The notes beneath the pieces were generated by a model. The model did not search any database and was not told where the DNA came from. It saw only the letters and a list, made by a program, of their open reading frames with translations. A DNA stretch of 64,000 bases from Pseudomicrostroma phylloplanum (lineage: Eukaryota > Basidiomycota > Exobasidiomycetes > Microstromatales), in the NCBI GenBank assembly GCA_039545275.1, contig BCHS01000012.1, positions 1 through 64,000 on the forward strand. Direction: 5' to 3'. Below are positions 43,267-54,567 of this stretch, piece by piece; position 1 is the stretch's first letter; every line of letters begins with the position of its first letter. Both the position numbers and the translations under genes were made by a program.

Positions 43267-45193
43267 GAAATTCATAGAAGAGGTCTGCTTGTACGATGAG
43301 TCACCTTGGATCGCTTGCTGCAATGACCAGTCTTGTTAAGCACGTCATGAGTTTTGTTCCGCCTGCACCTTCTTCAGCGCCTATCAATCACTGTGAAGGA
43401 GAAATATCGGTGGGGGGCAGAGGTATCCAATAAGCTATACAGCCCACGTGTTAAAATGCTTGCGCAGCCACCTCTGATTCTTCCGAATCCGCTCCTGTCC
43501 TCTGTCCTCCTGTGCCCAGGTGGCGGTCTGCGATGGTCGAGAAACACTTAATGACCGGCCTCTGCATACACCCCCTGTCACTCTGCCACGGACGTTCGCC
43601 ATCATCAGAGACGAGCGCGCGATTGCTCGACATCAGATGTATGTCCGCCGTGGTTCGCAGCGAGGCCAAGACCAGAAAGTTGGTCCTACGGGCGTTGACA
43701 ATTGTGGGTCTTTCAAGTAGCATCAAACGACACCTTGGAAGTCAGAGCCACGAGTCAAGAGCATGAGCTATGCCATTCTTTACCTCAAACGGCTCCCTGG
43801 CCACCTCTGGGTATCCTTTGCTAATCTTTCACTTCCGTGTCCGTTGCTTAATGAGCCTGCTCGCCTTTCGCCATCGAGTCGTTGCGTGTCTCGAGACGAG
43901 CGCCAATGCACCGCTCTGCCGCGGCAAAGCTGGCTTGCCCAGATCGTCTGATAGGCCCGCTACTACTCTCGCCCCCTACTACTCTGTTCTTCGCCCGATG
44001 CGGAAGACGGTCTGGTCAGATCTCTCACGCTCACGCTTGCAGAGCAAGCGAGACTTGAGATCAGGGTCTTCTAGAATGCGGGTCTCAGCCACGCAAAGGT
44101 GGGCGCACCAGGGCGTGAAGGTGAAATTCCGTCGGGACAGGACTGGAGTTTGTTTGTTGCCGACGTTCAAGTCCGCCCACCCGCCGCACGCCGCGGCTCT
44201 CCGTCGGTGTGTGACTGGTCATCTCATCTGCGGAGTATGCCGGCGGCATGGAGCGGAATACGAATAGTGCTCACGGCGCAAAGTCCGAAGGCAGCTCGCA
44301 GCTCTACTGCTCCCATGCCCTCCTCCACCATTCTCTCGCGCGGGTGAGCGGTTTTAGCAACTTCAGCAACTTCAGGCCTATCTGTGTGATTCATCTAGCC
44401 GGGCCCCCGCAAATACTGTGGCTTGTATCAGACCAGGTGCGTGAAGGTCAAGGTACGGAGCGAGGAGAGACATGGAACGCCGGGATCTCGGTGAGACAGG
44501 CGAGAAGGCCTGAAGGCTGCCCGTAGACTTTGACCATTCCCGATGGTCGTACAGAAGTCTATCATGTGCTCTCCAGCGGAGTTCCCATTCAATCATCGGG
44601 CTTTCCGCCTAGCCTGGTACTCTTCTTTGCGCTCCTAGGTACAGCGCCCCCATCGGCGGAGTCAGTACGTACCCATGAGGCTTGCGGTGAAACATCCTGA
44701 TGGTTTACCAGCGGCTGTCTCCCGAAACATATAGTGTTTGTTATCGGGGGGCCGGGAGGCCGATGTATAGGTCAATCGCACACGTGGCTGACCTGTCCCC
44801 AGACGCCTCACGACCCTGCTAGTCACGCCGGAATTCCTTGCACATGCCCTCGACTCACTATTCTGTTCTTCCTTCCCGAGCGGCGTCGGAATGTCTGATG
44901 TAGAGGTCTTGTGAAGGCGATCGTCTTCCTCTTGCTCTTCGTCTACCCACGCCGTGCTGTGCTTCGAGCAAAGGGAATATGGGGATCAGGCGCAGAGCAG
45001 AGGCCGATACAGACGCAAGTTTGGGGTCCATCCCAGCTGAAGGCGCTCAGATTGGGAGGCTCTGAAGACATGGTCTATATAAAGTTGTCAAGTCTGCACC
45101 TTCGCCCAACTCTGGTTCATTTGCTCCTGCATCCCCTTCTCTCCCTGGTGCCCCTACCCATCCTCTCCTCCGCCCCTCGATCTTCTTTTTACA
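43267..45193. other. Gene-poor intergenic stretch
   Basis: 1.93 kb with no supported gene. It repeats the 17-base segment GGTCTCAGCCACGCAAA at 44081-44097 inside a wider imperfect match (TCTAGAA just before, GGCGTGAAGGTG just after). TATATAAA at 45076-45083 is about 110 bp before the next ATG. Confidence 0.5.
45076..45083 (+). promoter_or_regulatory. TATA box of secreted 887-residue protein gene
   Basis: TATATAAA, 111 bp upstream of the ATG at 45194. The sequence is a strong TATA consensus, and the position suits a regulated promoter. Confidence 0.5.
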
Positions 45194-48100
45194 ATGCTGT
45201 CCTACAAGCTGGTAGCAACGCTCATCGGGTTGACTCAGGTGTTCGCTTCGCCTTCCCAAGCAGCTCCTTTAAGCTCCTCTCAAGGCATCACGGTAGATCT
45301 TCCCATCGATGACCCTTGGTTGCGCCGGATGTTTGAGCCAGAGCAACATGGAGGGATCCTACACAAGCGAAACAATGCGCCGCCCGCTCCTGCTGGATGC
45401 CGCAACTTGCTTGATGGAGACCTTCTAGACGTGCCTGTTGCTGTCGTCTCGGCCTGGCTCCAGGCTGTGTATGGCTATACGACCTCTTACGGTCTCACGA
45501 TCTGCCTGACCCCTCAGGGAAACAACTGCTACGACGGAAAGTGAGTCCTCAAAGCATGTTGAGGTGGCTTTTGCTGCCATCAACTCACTCTCGCACGCCT
45601 GCATGGGCCCCCTCCTCAGTTCTCTGTATGCTTATGGTGGTATCGGAGGAGGCAAATTGTCCTCCATGCCCTCGCAACTCAAGACTAACCTTTATGTTGG
45701 CGATGCTGGCTTTTACACGAAAGATTGGTCGGGTCAATGGCCCGTAGTGTGAGTGATGCATGGGGCTTGTGCGGATCCTTCTGAGAGACTGTGCTCATAA
45801 GCTACCTTCTCTACCTTGTGCCGCTTCAGCTGTATGGGTACCGCAAGCATTGCGCCCGTGACCTTTACCCCAAGCTCATGCTCATCCCAGTCAAGCACAT
45901 TGGTCGGCGGCGTACACGGCACAAGCGCTGCAGTCACCGCCACCATTAAGCAGGACACTAACCTGGCCATTCAAGTCACCACCACGACTGAACAAAGTAT
46001 CACCGCTGGCCTGTCGGTGGTAAGTCCCTTCTGATCGCATCACTCCGTCACATTCCCTCCCTTACCCGGACTGATATCTCAATTTGTCCCTCTGACTACT
46101 CTAGACCGTCGGCGAAGAGGTCGGTGTAGAGGGCGTCGCAAAAGAAAGTGTCTCTGCGACAGCGTCATTGTGAGTAGCGGGTCTTTGGCATGAAAGCGCA
46201 ATGAAGACCCTTCCGGAAGCGTGATCATTGGAGCTGATGTCAGTCGTCCTGCCACCGACTCCTTCAGCTCCTACGAATACTCGACTTCGTCTGGGACCAG
46301 CAACACCATTACCACTGACAACACGAACACCCTCTCAATCACTGTCAACCCGACTGACGGACAGGTGTGCTCCCTCGTCGAATACGACACAACCTGTCAA
46401 GGCACCGCCCCTGTCACAATTCCAGTCACGTTCGGCGGCGCTCTGGTCGCATGGATACCAGATGCAGTAAACACCCCCAACGGCGGTGGTTACAAGTACA
46501 TCACCTTCAATATGCAAACCCCCCTCTACGAGTACGACGTCGCCGGTGCCATGAGCATTGCACAGACGGTCGGATTGAGTCTCGAGGCCAGTGGTGGATA
46601 CAACATCTCCTGCGTCAGTGACGGATCCAGCACTATCGACAATACCGGCTACACGCCACAACTCCAATGCCCAGGCAGCCTGGGCACCTTCGAGGGAGTT
46701 TGCTCGGCCGACTTGGGCGACTACCTTTCCAGCGGGGCCTTGATCACAGATTCCACCAATTGGGGAGCCAGAGGTCTGTACAGCCAACAATACCCAGCTC
46801 CAGGAGCAACGGTCTCGTACGGCAAGAGTCAGGTCTCCTTCCAAGTCCAAGGTCCCGAGATTGCGACCGCCACCTGCACATCCTCCGTCGAAGTCAGTCC
46901 TCCATGGGAGGCAGACTTCCAACCTCAGGTCGACGTGCTCCAGTACTCCTCCGATGGCTCTTCCGTCTCGGCGTACTACACCGTCGACTATGTCGGGCTC
47001 TGTGATTCTCTCCAAGGTGGAAGCTGCCATGTGAGCTCCATCACCTCCGACAACGCCAATGGCTTCTCCTGGGCATCAACGACTAGCGGCAACAACCCCC
47101 AGCAGTCCTTCAAGCTTTCGAATGGGGGTCAAGCTTGGCCGCAGAGCGACACCCTGACCTTCACTGTCAAGTGCTCCGACAGCTATGGGAACCAGGGAAG
47201 CGCTTTGTTCTACCAAAAGGCCGTTGCCATCCCTCAAGCCACGTCGACGGTACCTGGGGCAACCTCTACTCTGACGTTGCAAACCGCGACTGATGACCTC
47301 GAGACGACGACGTTGACTCTAGCCACCTCTACTAGCACTCCACTGACTACCAAGGAGGTCCTCGAAACCGTCGACTACTACACCACCATCTACACGCGGA
47401 CCGTTTCAAAAAAGGCGGAAGAGACGATTGTGAAGACAAAGACGAAGGATGTCACCATCACCGATGTGCACAAGACTACTATCACGGCACCTCAATCGAC
47501 TACCACGACTCAGCTGAGCGTGCCAGCGCCCACCACGTATACGGTGTTCGCCACAACGACAGTGAGTCCGTGAGCCAGGGATTTGGCTGCTTGACGCCCT
47601 GGAGGCTGATGTACTAACGAAACTTTGCTCTTGCCATGCGATCGCTTCTATAGCCTACTACCACCGTCACAGTCGCAGCCAAGTCTACCACGACGCTGAC
47701 TGCCTCTACATGCACCACCGGGTCTTCTTCCAAGAAGGGGCATCATGGGAAGCGAGCCCATAGCTACGTTCCCGCCGTGGGAACGACGACCTTCTCCGAC
47801 CCGTCCATCACGACCACGGTGACTGATTCGACCGATACCTACACTTTGTACACCTCCGCCTATACTACGGTCACCGATGCAAGCGATACCGTTCAAGTCA
47901 CGGCTCCTACTTCTACTGTCACGGACTTCTTCACCGCAGAATCGAAGTTGTACACCGTACTGACCAAGTACAAGAAGCAGACGACCGTTACTTCTACGGT
48001 GACCTCGACGGCTACTGTGGAGACTACGAGCACTCGTGTCTCCCAGCCTCCTGTCACCACGGTGACGTTGGCCCCTACCGGAGAGTGAGTGATGCCATTT

Positions 48101-48357
48101 GTCTTGCATGCTCTCTCTCTCGTCGGCTACTGACAAAACCTCTTCTCTTTTCCCATCTTGCACTTGCGAACAGCCAATCGACCGTTCTAAAGACCGTCAC
48201 CAAGACCGCCTCGGCGGTGACGAAGTACTTCACCCCAAGCCTCGCCACTACCACGACGACGCCCGAGTGCACCTCCAGCGCGAGCTCTACCAAATGCAGC
48301 ACCTCCAGCAGGTCTGCCAAATACGCAGGCGCTACCGCTTCCAAAAAGTCGGGCTAA
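45194..48357 (+). CDS. Large secreted protein, possible aerolysin-like segment
   Basis: Seven exons: 45194-45540, 45620-45748, 45830-46019, 46105-46169, 46244-47561, 47654-48084 and 48174-48357, joining in phase to 887 residues. A signal peptide (LVATLIGLTQVFASPSQA) and a Kex2-type LHKR site (56-59) suggest processing and secretion. The middle (about 180-320) alternates Ser/Thr with hydrophobic residues, runs TVGEEVGVEGVAKESVS then SSYEYSTSSGTSNTITT, and ends in a VTFGGALVAWIP strand. This layout recalls the long beta-hairpin segment of aerolysin/ETX-type pore-forming folds, which is inference only. A Cys-bearing globular part follows, then about 300 Thr/Ser-rich residues. No GPI signal is seen. 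Role unknown. Confidence 0.75.
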
Positions 48358-49234
48358 GCGAAGGGGTTGGCCATCTTATACTTCTTCATCTGCGCCTCGC
48401 ATCGGCGTCGGCGTACTCGGTCGCTCAGCAACAAAAGTAAACCTCGCTTGCGTCATGGACATACCCTAAGCTGTCTTTTTCCTTTCCTTTTGATCCTTTT
48501 CAGGCCTGCCCTTGCGCCATCTTTGTTCTTTTCCCGTCACCGTGTAATCCTTCGTATTCCCTGTTCTGTATCTGTCACAGCTCAACTTCTTTTGCGTTTC
48601 GTCTTTGATAATCCACTCTGGTCATCGGCCTTTTCGTTTTGCAGTTGGCTTGAAAGCTGCTCTCCGGCCCAGTGGAGGGATCGAGGCTGTCTTTGTATTC
48701 TCATCGATGGTGCCGCTGTGAGCTTGATTTCTGCCCCTTGCTATCTGCGAGCGAGACGCGTAGCGCAAAAGCTCGCTGTTCTCTCTCTCGTCTGCCTCCG
48801 GCTCTAGGCATCGGGGCAATAGGGTCCTTTGGCGTCTGCTTCTGCGGGCTCTTCGTCTCTTCGATGTCTTTGAGAGGGACACATAGCAGTGCGAGGGGTT
48901 GAAGACCGCGCCGAGACCTGACCGGAAGAGGACGCGGGAGATCGCTTTGCGGAAGAGGACTCCATGCCCTGCTGTTATTGCCCTGCTTGTATTGCTGCTA
49001 GCCATTGCGGGACGGATCCCGCGGCTTCTTGCGATACACTCGTCAGAGGATCGTCTGAGCAACCACGACCGTGATGCTCGGCCGTGGCTAGGGCGCCCTT
49101 CGCTGGACGCGGTCGCGGGTTCGTACTACTGGTCTTTCCAGGCGAGCAGGGTCTGTGGCCTATCGCTCAGACGCATCAAGAGAAGTTGTGCAGACAGCTC
49201 CCTAGACTCTGAGGTGGGCCTACGACGTGCTTGA
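48358..49234. other. Intergenic, convergent 3' ends
   Basis: Between the secreted-protein gene (plus) and EAF6 (minus). T-rich stretches near 48470-48600 fit a 3' UTR. No gene was seen. Confidence 0.45.
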
Positions 49235-49819
49235 TCATTCCTCTCGTCTGCGCTTGTGAGATCCCTTGTCCTTGTCTTTCTTGCCACCCGTTCCGCTGCC
49301 TTCGTCCTTCTCCTTCTCCTTGTCCTTCTCCTTGTCTTTATCCTTGTCCTTCTTCGAAGAGCTCTCCTTCTTTTGCGTCTCCTGCTGCTGCTTCATCAGC
49401 TCCTCGGCAGCCTTCAGCTCGAGGCTCCTCTGATATGTGAGCGAGCTAGCGCTGAAGACCCTGTCCTCATTGGCTACAGCATCGGCCGATGCTCCGCTAC
49501 TTGCGCCTGCAGGCCCGCCCTTGAGGTAGTTCTCGAAGCCCTTTACGATATTTCCTCCCGAGGCGGCGGTGCTTGTGAAGTACGAGCCCTCGAAGAGCCA
49601 GATCTGGGACTCGAGGTCAGAGAGGGTACGATCGATGTTGCGCTTCTTTCGGAGAGTCTCTTGTATTTGAGCTTTCAGAGCAGTGTAGCGCGCCTGAGCC
49701 TCCTCGTGAGAGGTGAGGCTGGCGGCAGCAGCAGAGGGAGTAGAGGGAGCAGCTGCTGCGCCGCCATTGCTGGCCGAGGAAGCCTCGAGAGGCGTAGCCG
49801 AGGTGGCTACAGGTGCCAT
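49235..49819 (-). CDS. EAF6: NuA4 histone acetyltransferase subunit Eaf6
   Basis: A single exon of 194 residues. The conserved core is a coiled coil (EEAQARYTALKAQIQETL, RKKRNIDRTLSDLESQIWL) followed by FEGSYFTSTAASGGNIVKGF and ENYLKGG, the Eaf6/MEAF6 signature (E..Yl..t...GNIi.GFe.yl). The RVFSASSLTYQRSLEL segment also fits. The N-terminus is Ala/Ser-rich. The C-terminal 60 residues are almost all Lys, Asp and Glu (KDKDKDKEKDKEKEKDE), encoded by a repeated CTTGTCCTTCTCCTT-type tract on the plus strand. Eaf6 is a small subunit of NuA4 and NuA3-type complexes. Confidence 0.93.
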   Translation of the reverse strand: MAPVATSATPLEASSASNGGAAAAPSTPSAAAASLTSHEEAQARYTALKAQIQETLRKKRNIDRTLSDLESQIWLFEGSYFTSTAASGGNIVKGFENYLKGGPAGASSGASADAVANEDRVFSASSLTYQRSLELKAAEELMKQQQETQKKESSSKKDKDKDKEKDKEKEKDEGSGTGGKKDKDKGSHKRRREE

Positions 49820-50262
49820 GCGAGCGACGGCTATGTACTGCCGATGCTAAGGTAGAGATACGGATCGCTGTCTGGGTGTAGGTGGAAGATGAGATGGTGG
49901 GGAACGTCTGGACGTGACTGCTTCTACGGAAAGGAGGCGAGACCCGCTTCCCACCCACGTGGCATGGATCGCGACGGAAGTAAGGCGTGTCTGTACTACT
50001 CGAGACGCGTTATGCCTGCAACGAAGGCGACGATCACAAGGGAGAAAGCTGACAAGGTGGTTTGCATCAAATCTCACGAGCTGGTTTGACATCGTCAGCT
50101 GTACCTCTGGCCCGCTCGAAACGGTGAAAGGACATGTATTTGCATGGATGAAATATTGAGGACAATCATGGATCGAAAGAGGAAAGGACTTTACTTTGTA
50201 ACCTTGACAGCTGGTATAAAGCTGTCACTCGCCTATCCTGAGCCTCACGAATAGCATCTGAT
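49820..50262. other. Intergenic, EAF6 promoter
   Basis: EAF6 promoter and 3' region of the HNH-motif gene. Nothing further was recognised. Confidence 0.4.
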
Positions 50263-52393
50263 CTACTGATACTTTGAGAGCGCTACTATCAATCTTAGCC
50301 TCGGTATCATACAGGTGTATGCCTTATCAGGATCTATGCGATCGATGGAGCTCAGGTAGAGAGGGAGCTCGAGCCCAGATGCATCTCGATACGTATGTTC
50401 TGTGACCATACGATCTTTCGTGATCCTGACAAGCTCCGAGAACGTGATCTCCACCGGGTAGCGCTGCTGGTTGTGCTGTCGCAGCAGCCTCATCGTCCTC
50501 TTTGCCCATGCCCCAACCACCACAGTGGACATCGTCTCTTTGTCCACCCGCGATTGTGTCGGCGAGCACAACATGCCGTTCTCGTCCACGTCGAGGACCC
50601 GCTCCGCTCCGAGGCGCCCAATGAGCACAGCAGCCTCGTCCGCCGTCAAGTCCAGCTTGACGAAATTGCCACCGATGCAGAGGAGGCGGCAATTGTCCTC
50701 AGCGTACGTTCCACCTCTTGAGCGGGGGTGGATCGCGTCAAGCGATGGCATCGATGGCAGCAGCGTGTTGGGCCCGTAGGGCGAGGAGCCAGCAATGGGC
50801 ACCATGGGCGTCTCGCAGTACGGGCAGCGGGGTTCTCGAGCAAACATCTCGCTTATGAGGCCGTAGATGCGTCGGACCTCGTCACAAGACTCTGGATCCT
50901 TGGGCCAAATGCCCATCCTCTGCACTGCTTGCACTGCTCTCGCCATGAAGGAAGAGCGGCTGCGAACTGGTGGAAGGGCCGGTGTATCTGCACCTGGTGC
51001 AGTCGGAGGGCAAGGCAGCGCTCGTCGCTTCTGCACGACTCGATTGGTCCGTAGGCGGTCCGCTCTTCTCTCTTGCAAGACCATGGCTTCTTCTTCAGGG
51101 GACAGTATGTCGGAGAGCGATATTGTGTAGACGGAGACGAGGTGGATATCCAAAAGCAAGACTGCCTCGATGAGGGCTTCCGAGACTCGAGTATCCGAGA
51201 TGCGAGCCCAGTCCAGCGCGTGAGGCGGCTCAAAGGCCTTCAGGAACAAAAAGGACATAAGGCAGAGCATCTGCGGCCGAGTGTAGTGGAGCCGGACGAT
51301 GGTAGCGGCGTCTTCCGTCTGGCTGGACGCGTAGATGACCCGGACGATGGCCACGAAGATGGGTTCGAAACCTTGCACCAGAGTTGCAGGCGAAAGATCG
51401 TACCCTATCCTTGTCCTCTGCCAGGGAAATAACGGCAAGAAGGTGTCCGTCCTGGCGTGCGCTTCGGGAGCGGCAGCAGCAGCGCGCTTGATGTCCACCA
51501 CCCAACGGACGGCGGACTCATGGGGTCCGAAAGAGAGTATCTGCAGATGCCAAGGCAGGCAATGGACACAGGGAAGTGTCAGCTCTGCGCTCAAGTCTGC
51601 ATGGTCGGATCGACTCACCATCTCTTCCAGTTCCAGCAAGTCGAGCCGAGCAGCCAGTGAAACCAGTCTACCAGGCACTTCCAGGAGTGGAACCGCCATG
51701 ATGTCCGGGATGAGCGGCCTCCACGTCAGCCTCAAGACTTCGGCGGTGACCAACCGAGCGAGGAGGACTGTCCACCCCTCCGACCTAGCGCCATCCTGCT
51801 GCACACTGTGGCCTACCTGGAACATGAGGAACAGTGCTGCAAGGAGAGGTAGTGCCTGAGCGGATCGATGGGGCCGCAGAGGCAGTAGTCATCACCGGAG
51901 TGTTCTGGAAGCGTCGAGACCAGATTGTAGGCATGTGGGCCTGCGACAATGGAGGCCCCGGAAGTAATGGCACTGGACGTTCGACATCGACAGGCTTTGT
52001 CGAGTCAAAGCTGGGGCCATGTCTGAGGCGTACGGACTGCATGCCAGTGCGACAGAGGTCGGATAAAGTCCGCCGAGCGCTCGTACTGGGCTCAATAGTG
52101 TGCTCGACCGATGAAGTGTTGCATCGAGAGCCAGCGATCTTGCTGGAGAACTCTACTGATTCTGCTTGCAAGCTCCCGTCCCATAGTAGATGTTCGACCT
52201 CCGAAGAAGTCTGCTTGCCTGATACCACGTGTGTCATCCTTATGCAGGGGCCATACTCGTCTCGTCTTGGTTCGTATCCTTGTTGGTGTGTGATGAGAGA
52301 CATTCCGACTGACTCAGGGCATTGAGCTGAAAGTGGGAAGCTGCTTGAGGTGTACAGCGGATCGAAGATGTGAAGGTACTGTTGCTGCGACAT
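50263..52393 (-). CDS. HNH-motif protein of unknown role
   Basis: The main exon is open from about 51870 to 50263. It carries a zinc-type HNH core: CPYCETPM (about 50,810), SLDAIHPRSRGGTYAEDNC then RLLC, and GGNFVKLD. Near the C-terminus SSIDRIDPDKAYT repeats the 'SIDRIDp..GYt' pattern of HNH endonucleases. The order C-x2-C, D-x-IHP-x-SRGG, N, C fits a treble-clef ββα-metal nuclease fold. Upstream, a second frame from ATG 52393 (MSQQQYLHIFDPLY) is open to 51785 and may be an earlier exon. The acceptor CGCTCAG near 51870 would join them, but the donor is not settled. The 5' part may therefore be wrong; the minimal start is 51825. No mobile-element ends were seen. Confidence 0.62.
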
Positions 52394-53190
52394 CTTCCTG
52401 CTAGTCGGAGTGAGGGAGAGAAAAGAGAGGCAGGATGAGTCAGAGTGTGTGGGGGTCTTGAACCTCTGAAGTGATGAACAGCGTACCAAAGCGATGAGTC
52501 GTTGAAGTCTATCACCATCGTCAGAGATATCATCTGTCCTCGGCGCCTAGAGATGTGAGGATGTCGAAGAGGGGATCGTTTCCTGACCATTGGGGGGGAT
52601 CCAATGTGATGATGCAAGGTGCTGTATACCTTGCTCTCGGTGGTCAGCGGCGACCATGCTTAACAGCAACTGGTGAAAGGACGCCGAGGTCCTCCGTGTA
52701 TCGGTGTGCCTGATACAGGGACCCCAGGCACACATGCAAGGGAAGACCAAGTAGCAATTTGAACTTGCCAGGCACGAAAGGCGTCACGGAGGCGTCATGG
52801 TCTACTAAACTCCGGATTACGTAATCGAGCCTAGCCAGTTGGTTGCGAGGAACAGCATACTCGAGGCTCTGACCCGCAGTCGCAAGGAGAAGGTGCGAGA
52901 AGGAACGTTGACCAATTTACAAAGGATACCAACGTTGTCACTGACTGGTCCCGGCGTAAACTTCTCGCGCGTGCACGCGCCAATGGGTTTCGGAGTCGTC
53001 CCACCACGTGGCCCCGACAAATCGTCGTGAGCGGAACGGAGGCTGGGCTGTGCCGACGGGACGTTGCTCCACCTGCCAAGCAAGGTGCGTAATCGCCACT
53101 CCGTCGGTCCCGGCCAGAGCTCCTGCCATTCACGATCTCCAACCATCACCTCCTCGTCTGAACAAACCTCACAACAGCCACCCCTTCGAC
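52394..53190. promoter_or_regulatory. Divergent promoter, HNH / WW-domain genes
   Basis: 797 bp between divergent starts. No defined site was recognised and the open frames are short. Confidence 0.4.
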
Positions 53191-54282
53191 ATGTCTGCAC
53201 CACCACTCAATAGCGATCACAACAGCAACACCCACAACGACCTCGGCAGAGTCGCATCGCCGGCCATCGATGACGCACCTCCTCCTGGCTACGATGCAGC
53301 CACTGCTGCTGGATCCTCGGCCGTGAGAAGAGAACAGCGACAGGCCAACATGCAGGCCGAGCAAGGTGGAAGCGCGCCTGACCGGTCCAGTGATGTGGGC
53401 AGGGATGAGAGACCGCTGCCCGAAGGGTGGATCAAGCTCTGGAACTCTGCGTGAGTACATCCGATGATGGTGACCGTTCCATACGGATGACGCACGCTGA
53501 CCTCCCTTCGCCCCTCGATTACTCACAGCTACCACCACTTCTACTACGTCGACACAACAGGCCACCCTCCTCGCTCCATCTGGACGCACCCCTTGGACGA
53601 TGCCACGTTCCTCAAGGCCAACCCGCAGTTCCAGGACTTGGCTCGTGGGGCTCGCGGTCGCCCCAGCGAAGACGTCGGGAACAGCGACATGCCCCCCGCC
53701 CCCAGCTTTGCTCCTCCCGCCCATGCGCCTCCACCGCAGATCAGCTCGCAACATCACAAGTCCTCTGGTATGTCAAGACAGCAGAGGATTAAGGCCGCAG
53801 GGGACGCAGCGGCCGAGGAGGCCAGGTCCGAGCGTGAGCCGACGGGCCTCAAGAAGATCAGTCGGCACATCAAGGAGAACACCACTGGCAAGGACCGCAT
53901 TGCCCGTCGTCGCGAGGCAGCAGAAAAGGCCGAAGCGCAGAAGATTGTCCGCGAGGAGCGCAGGGCAGCTGCTCAGGCTTTCATCAGGGCGGCGCAGACT
54001 GGTCAGGCTCAGCTGGTGGGAACAGACGAGAGGAACGGCACAGTGTACTATGCTGAGCCTCCTGCGCCTGGCGTGCCTGTACAGATGGTCTTGGGAACCT
54101 TCCCGCCTCCGTATGGATTTGAGAGTCGAAAGGAGGGAAACACGACGTACATGAGGCCTGCAGCTCCTCCGATGTATGCCCAGCGCGGGATGTATGGTGG
54201 AGGGTACGGTGGGTACGGAATGGGCATGCCCCTCATGGGAGGTATGCTAGGAGGAGCCCTGCTCGGTGGGATGCTCTTCTGA
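53191..54282 (+). CDS. WW-domain protein, Wwm1-like
   Basis: Two exons: 53191-53450 and 53529-54282, joining in phase to 337 residues. One WW domain spans the splice site: PLPEGWIKLWNSA then YHHFYYVDTTGHPPRSIWTHP (about residues 76-110). Both tryptophans and the final Pro are present. WW domains bind proline-rich peptides. A basic, Ala/Arg/Glu-rich coiled region follows (KDRIARRREAAEKAEAQKIV). The C-terminus is Gly/Met/Tyr-rich (MYGGGYGGYGMGMPLMGGML), as in yeast Wwm1. The PPxY partners of this class include proteins such as the arrestin-like one at 22047, but no direct link is shown. Confidence 0.82.
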
Positions 54283-54567
54283 GCTAGTGCAGGAAAACAG
54301 AAAAGACCCACATCCGGTACGGACCCTCCATTTCTATCGTCTCTGGCTGGCTGGCTCACCTCTGTGAACACCAATGACTCGCAAAGTCTGATACCCCTTC
54401 ACAAGGCACACCAGCTCGACTCTCTGGAAGATTCCGCTCTTTCTCTGATGTTGATAGTCTCGTCTTTACTTTCTGCGTCCATTGTGACGCGCATCTGATA
54501 ATACAGTGATTCCTCGAATGTCTCTCTGGCTGTCTGCCTACCTGATTCCCCCCGGCCCCCTCTCCCT

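Noticed and set aside
45541..45747. Open frame reading through intron 1 of the 887-residue secreted protein
   Set aside because: Exon 1 ends at a GTGAGT donor and the CTCCTCAG acceptor at 45619 restores phase exactly; the read-through frame stops early and breaks the protein.
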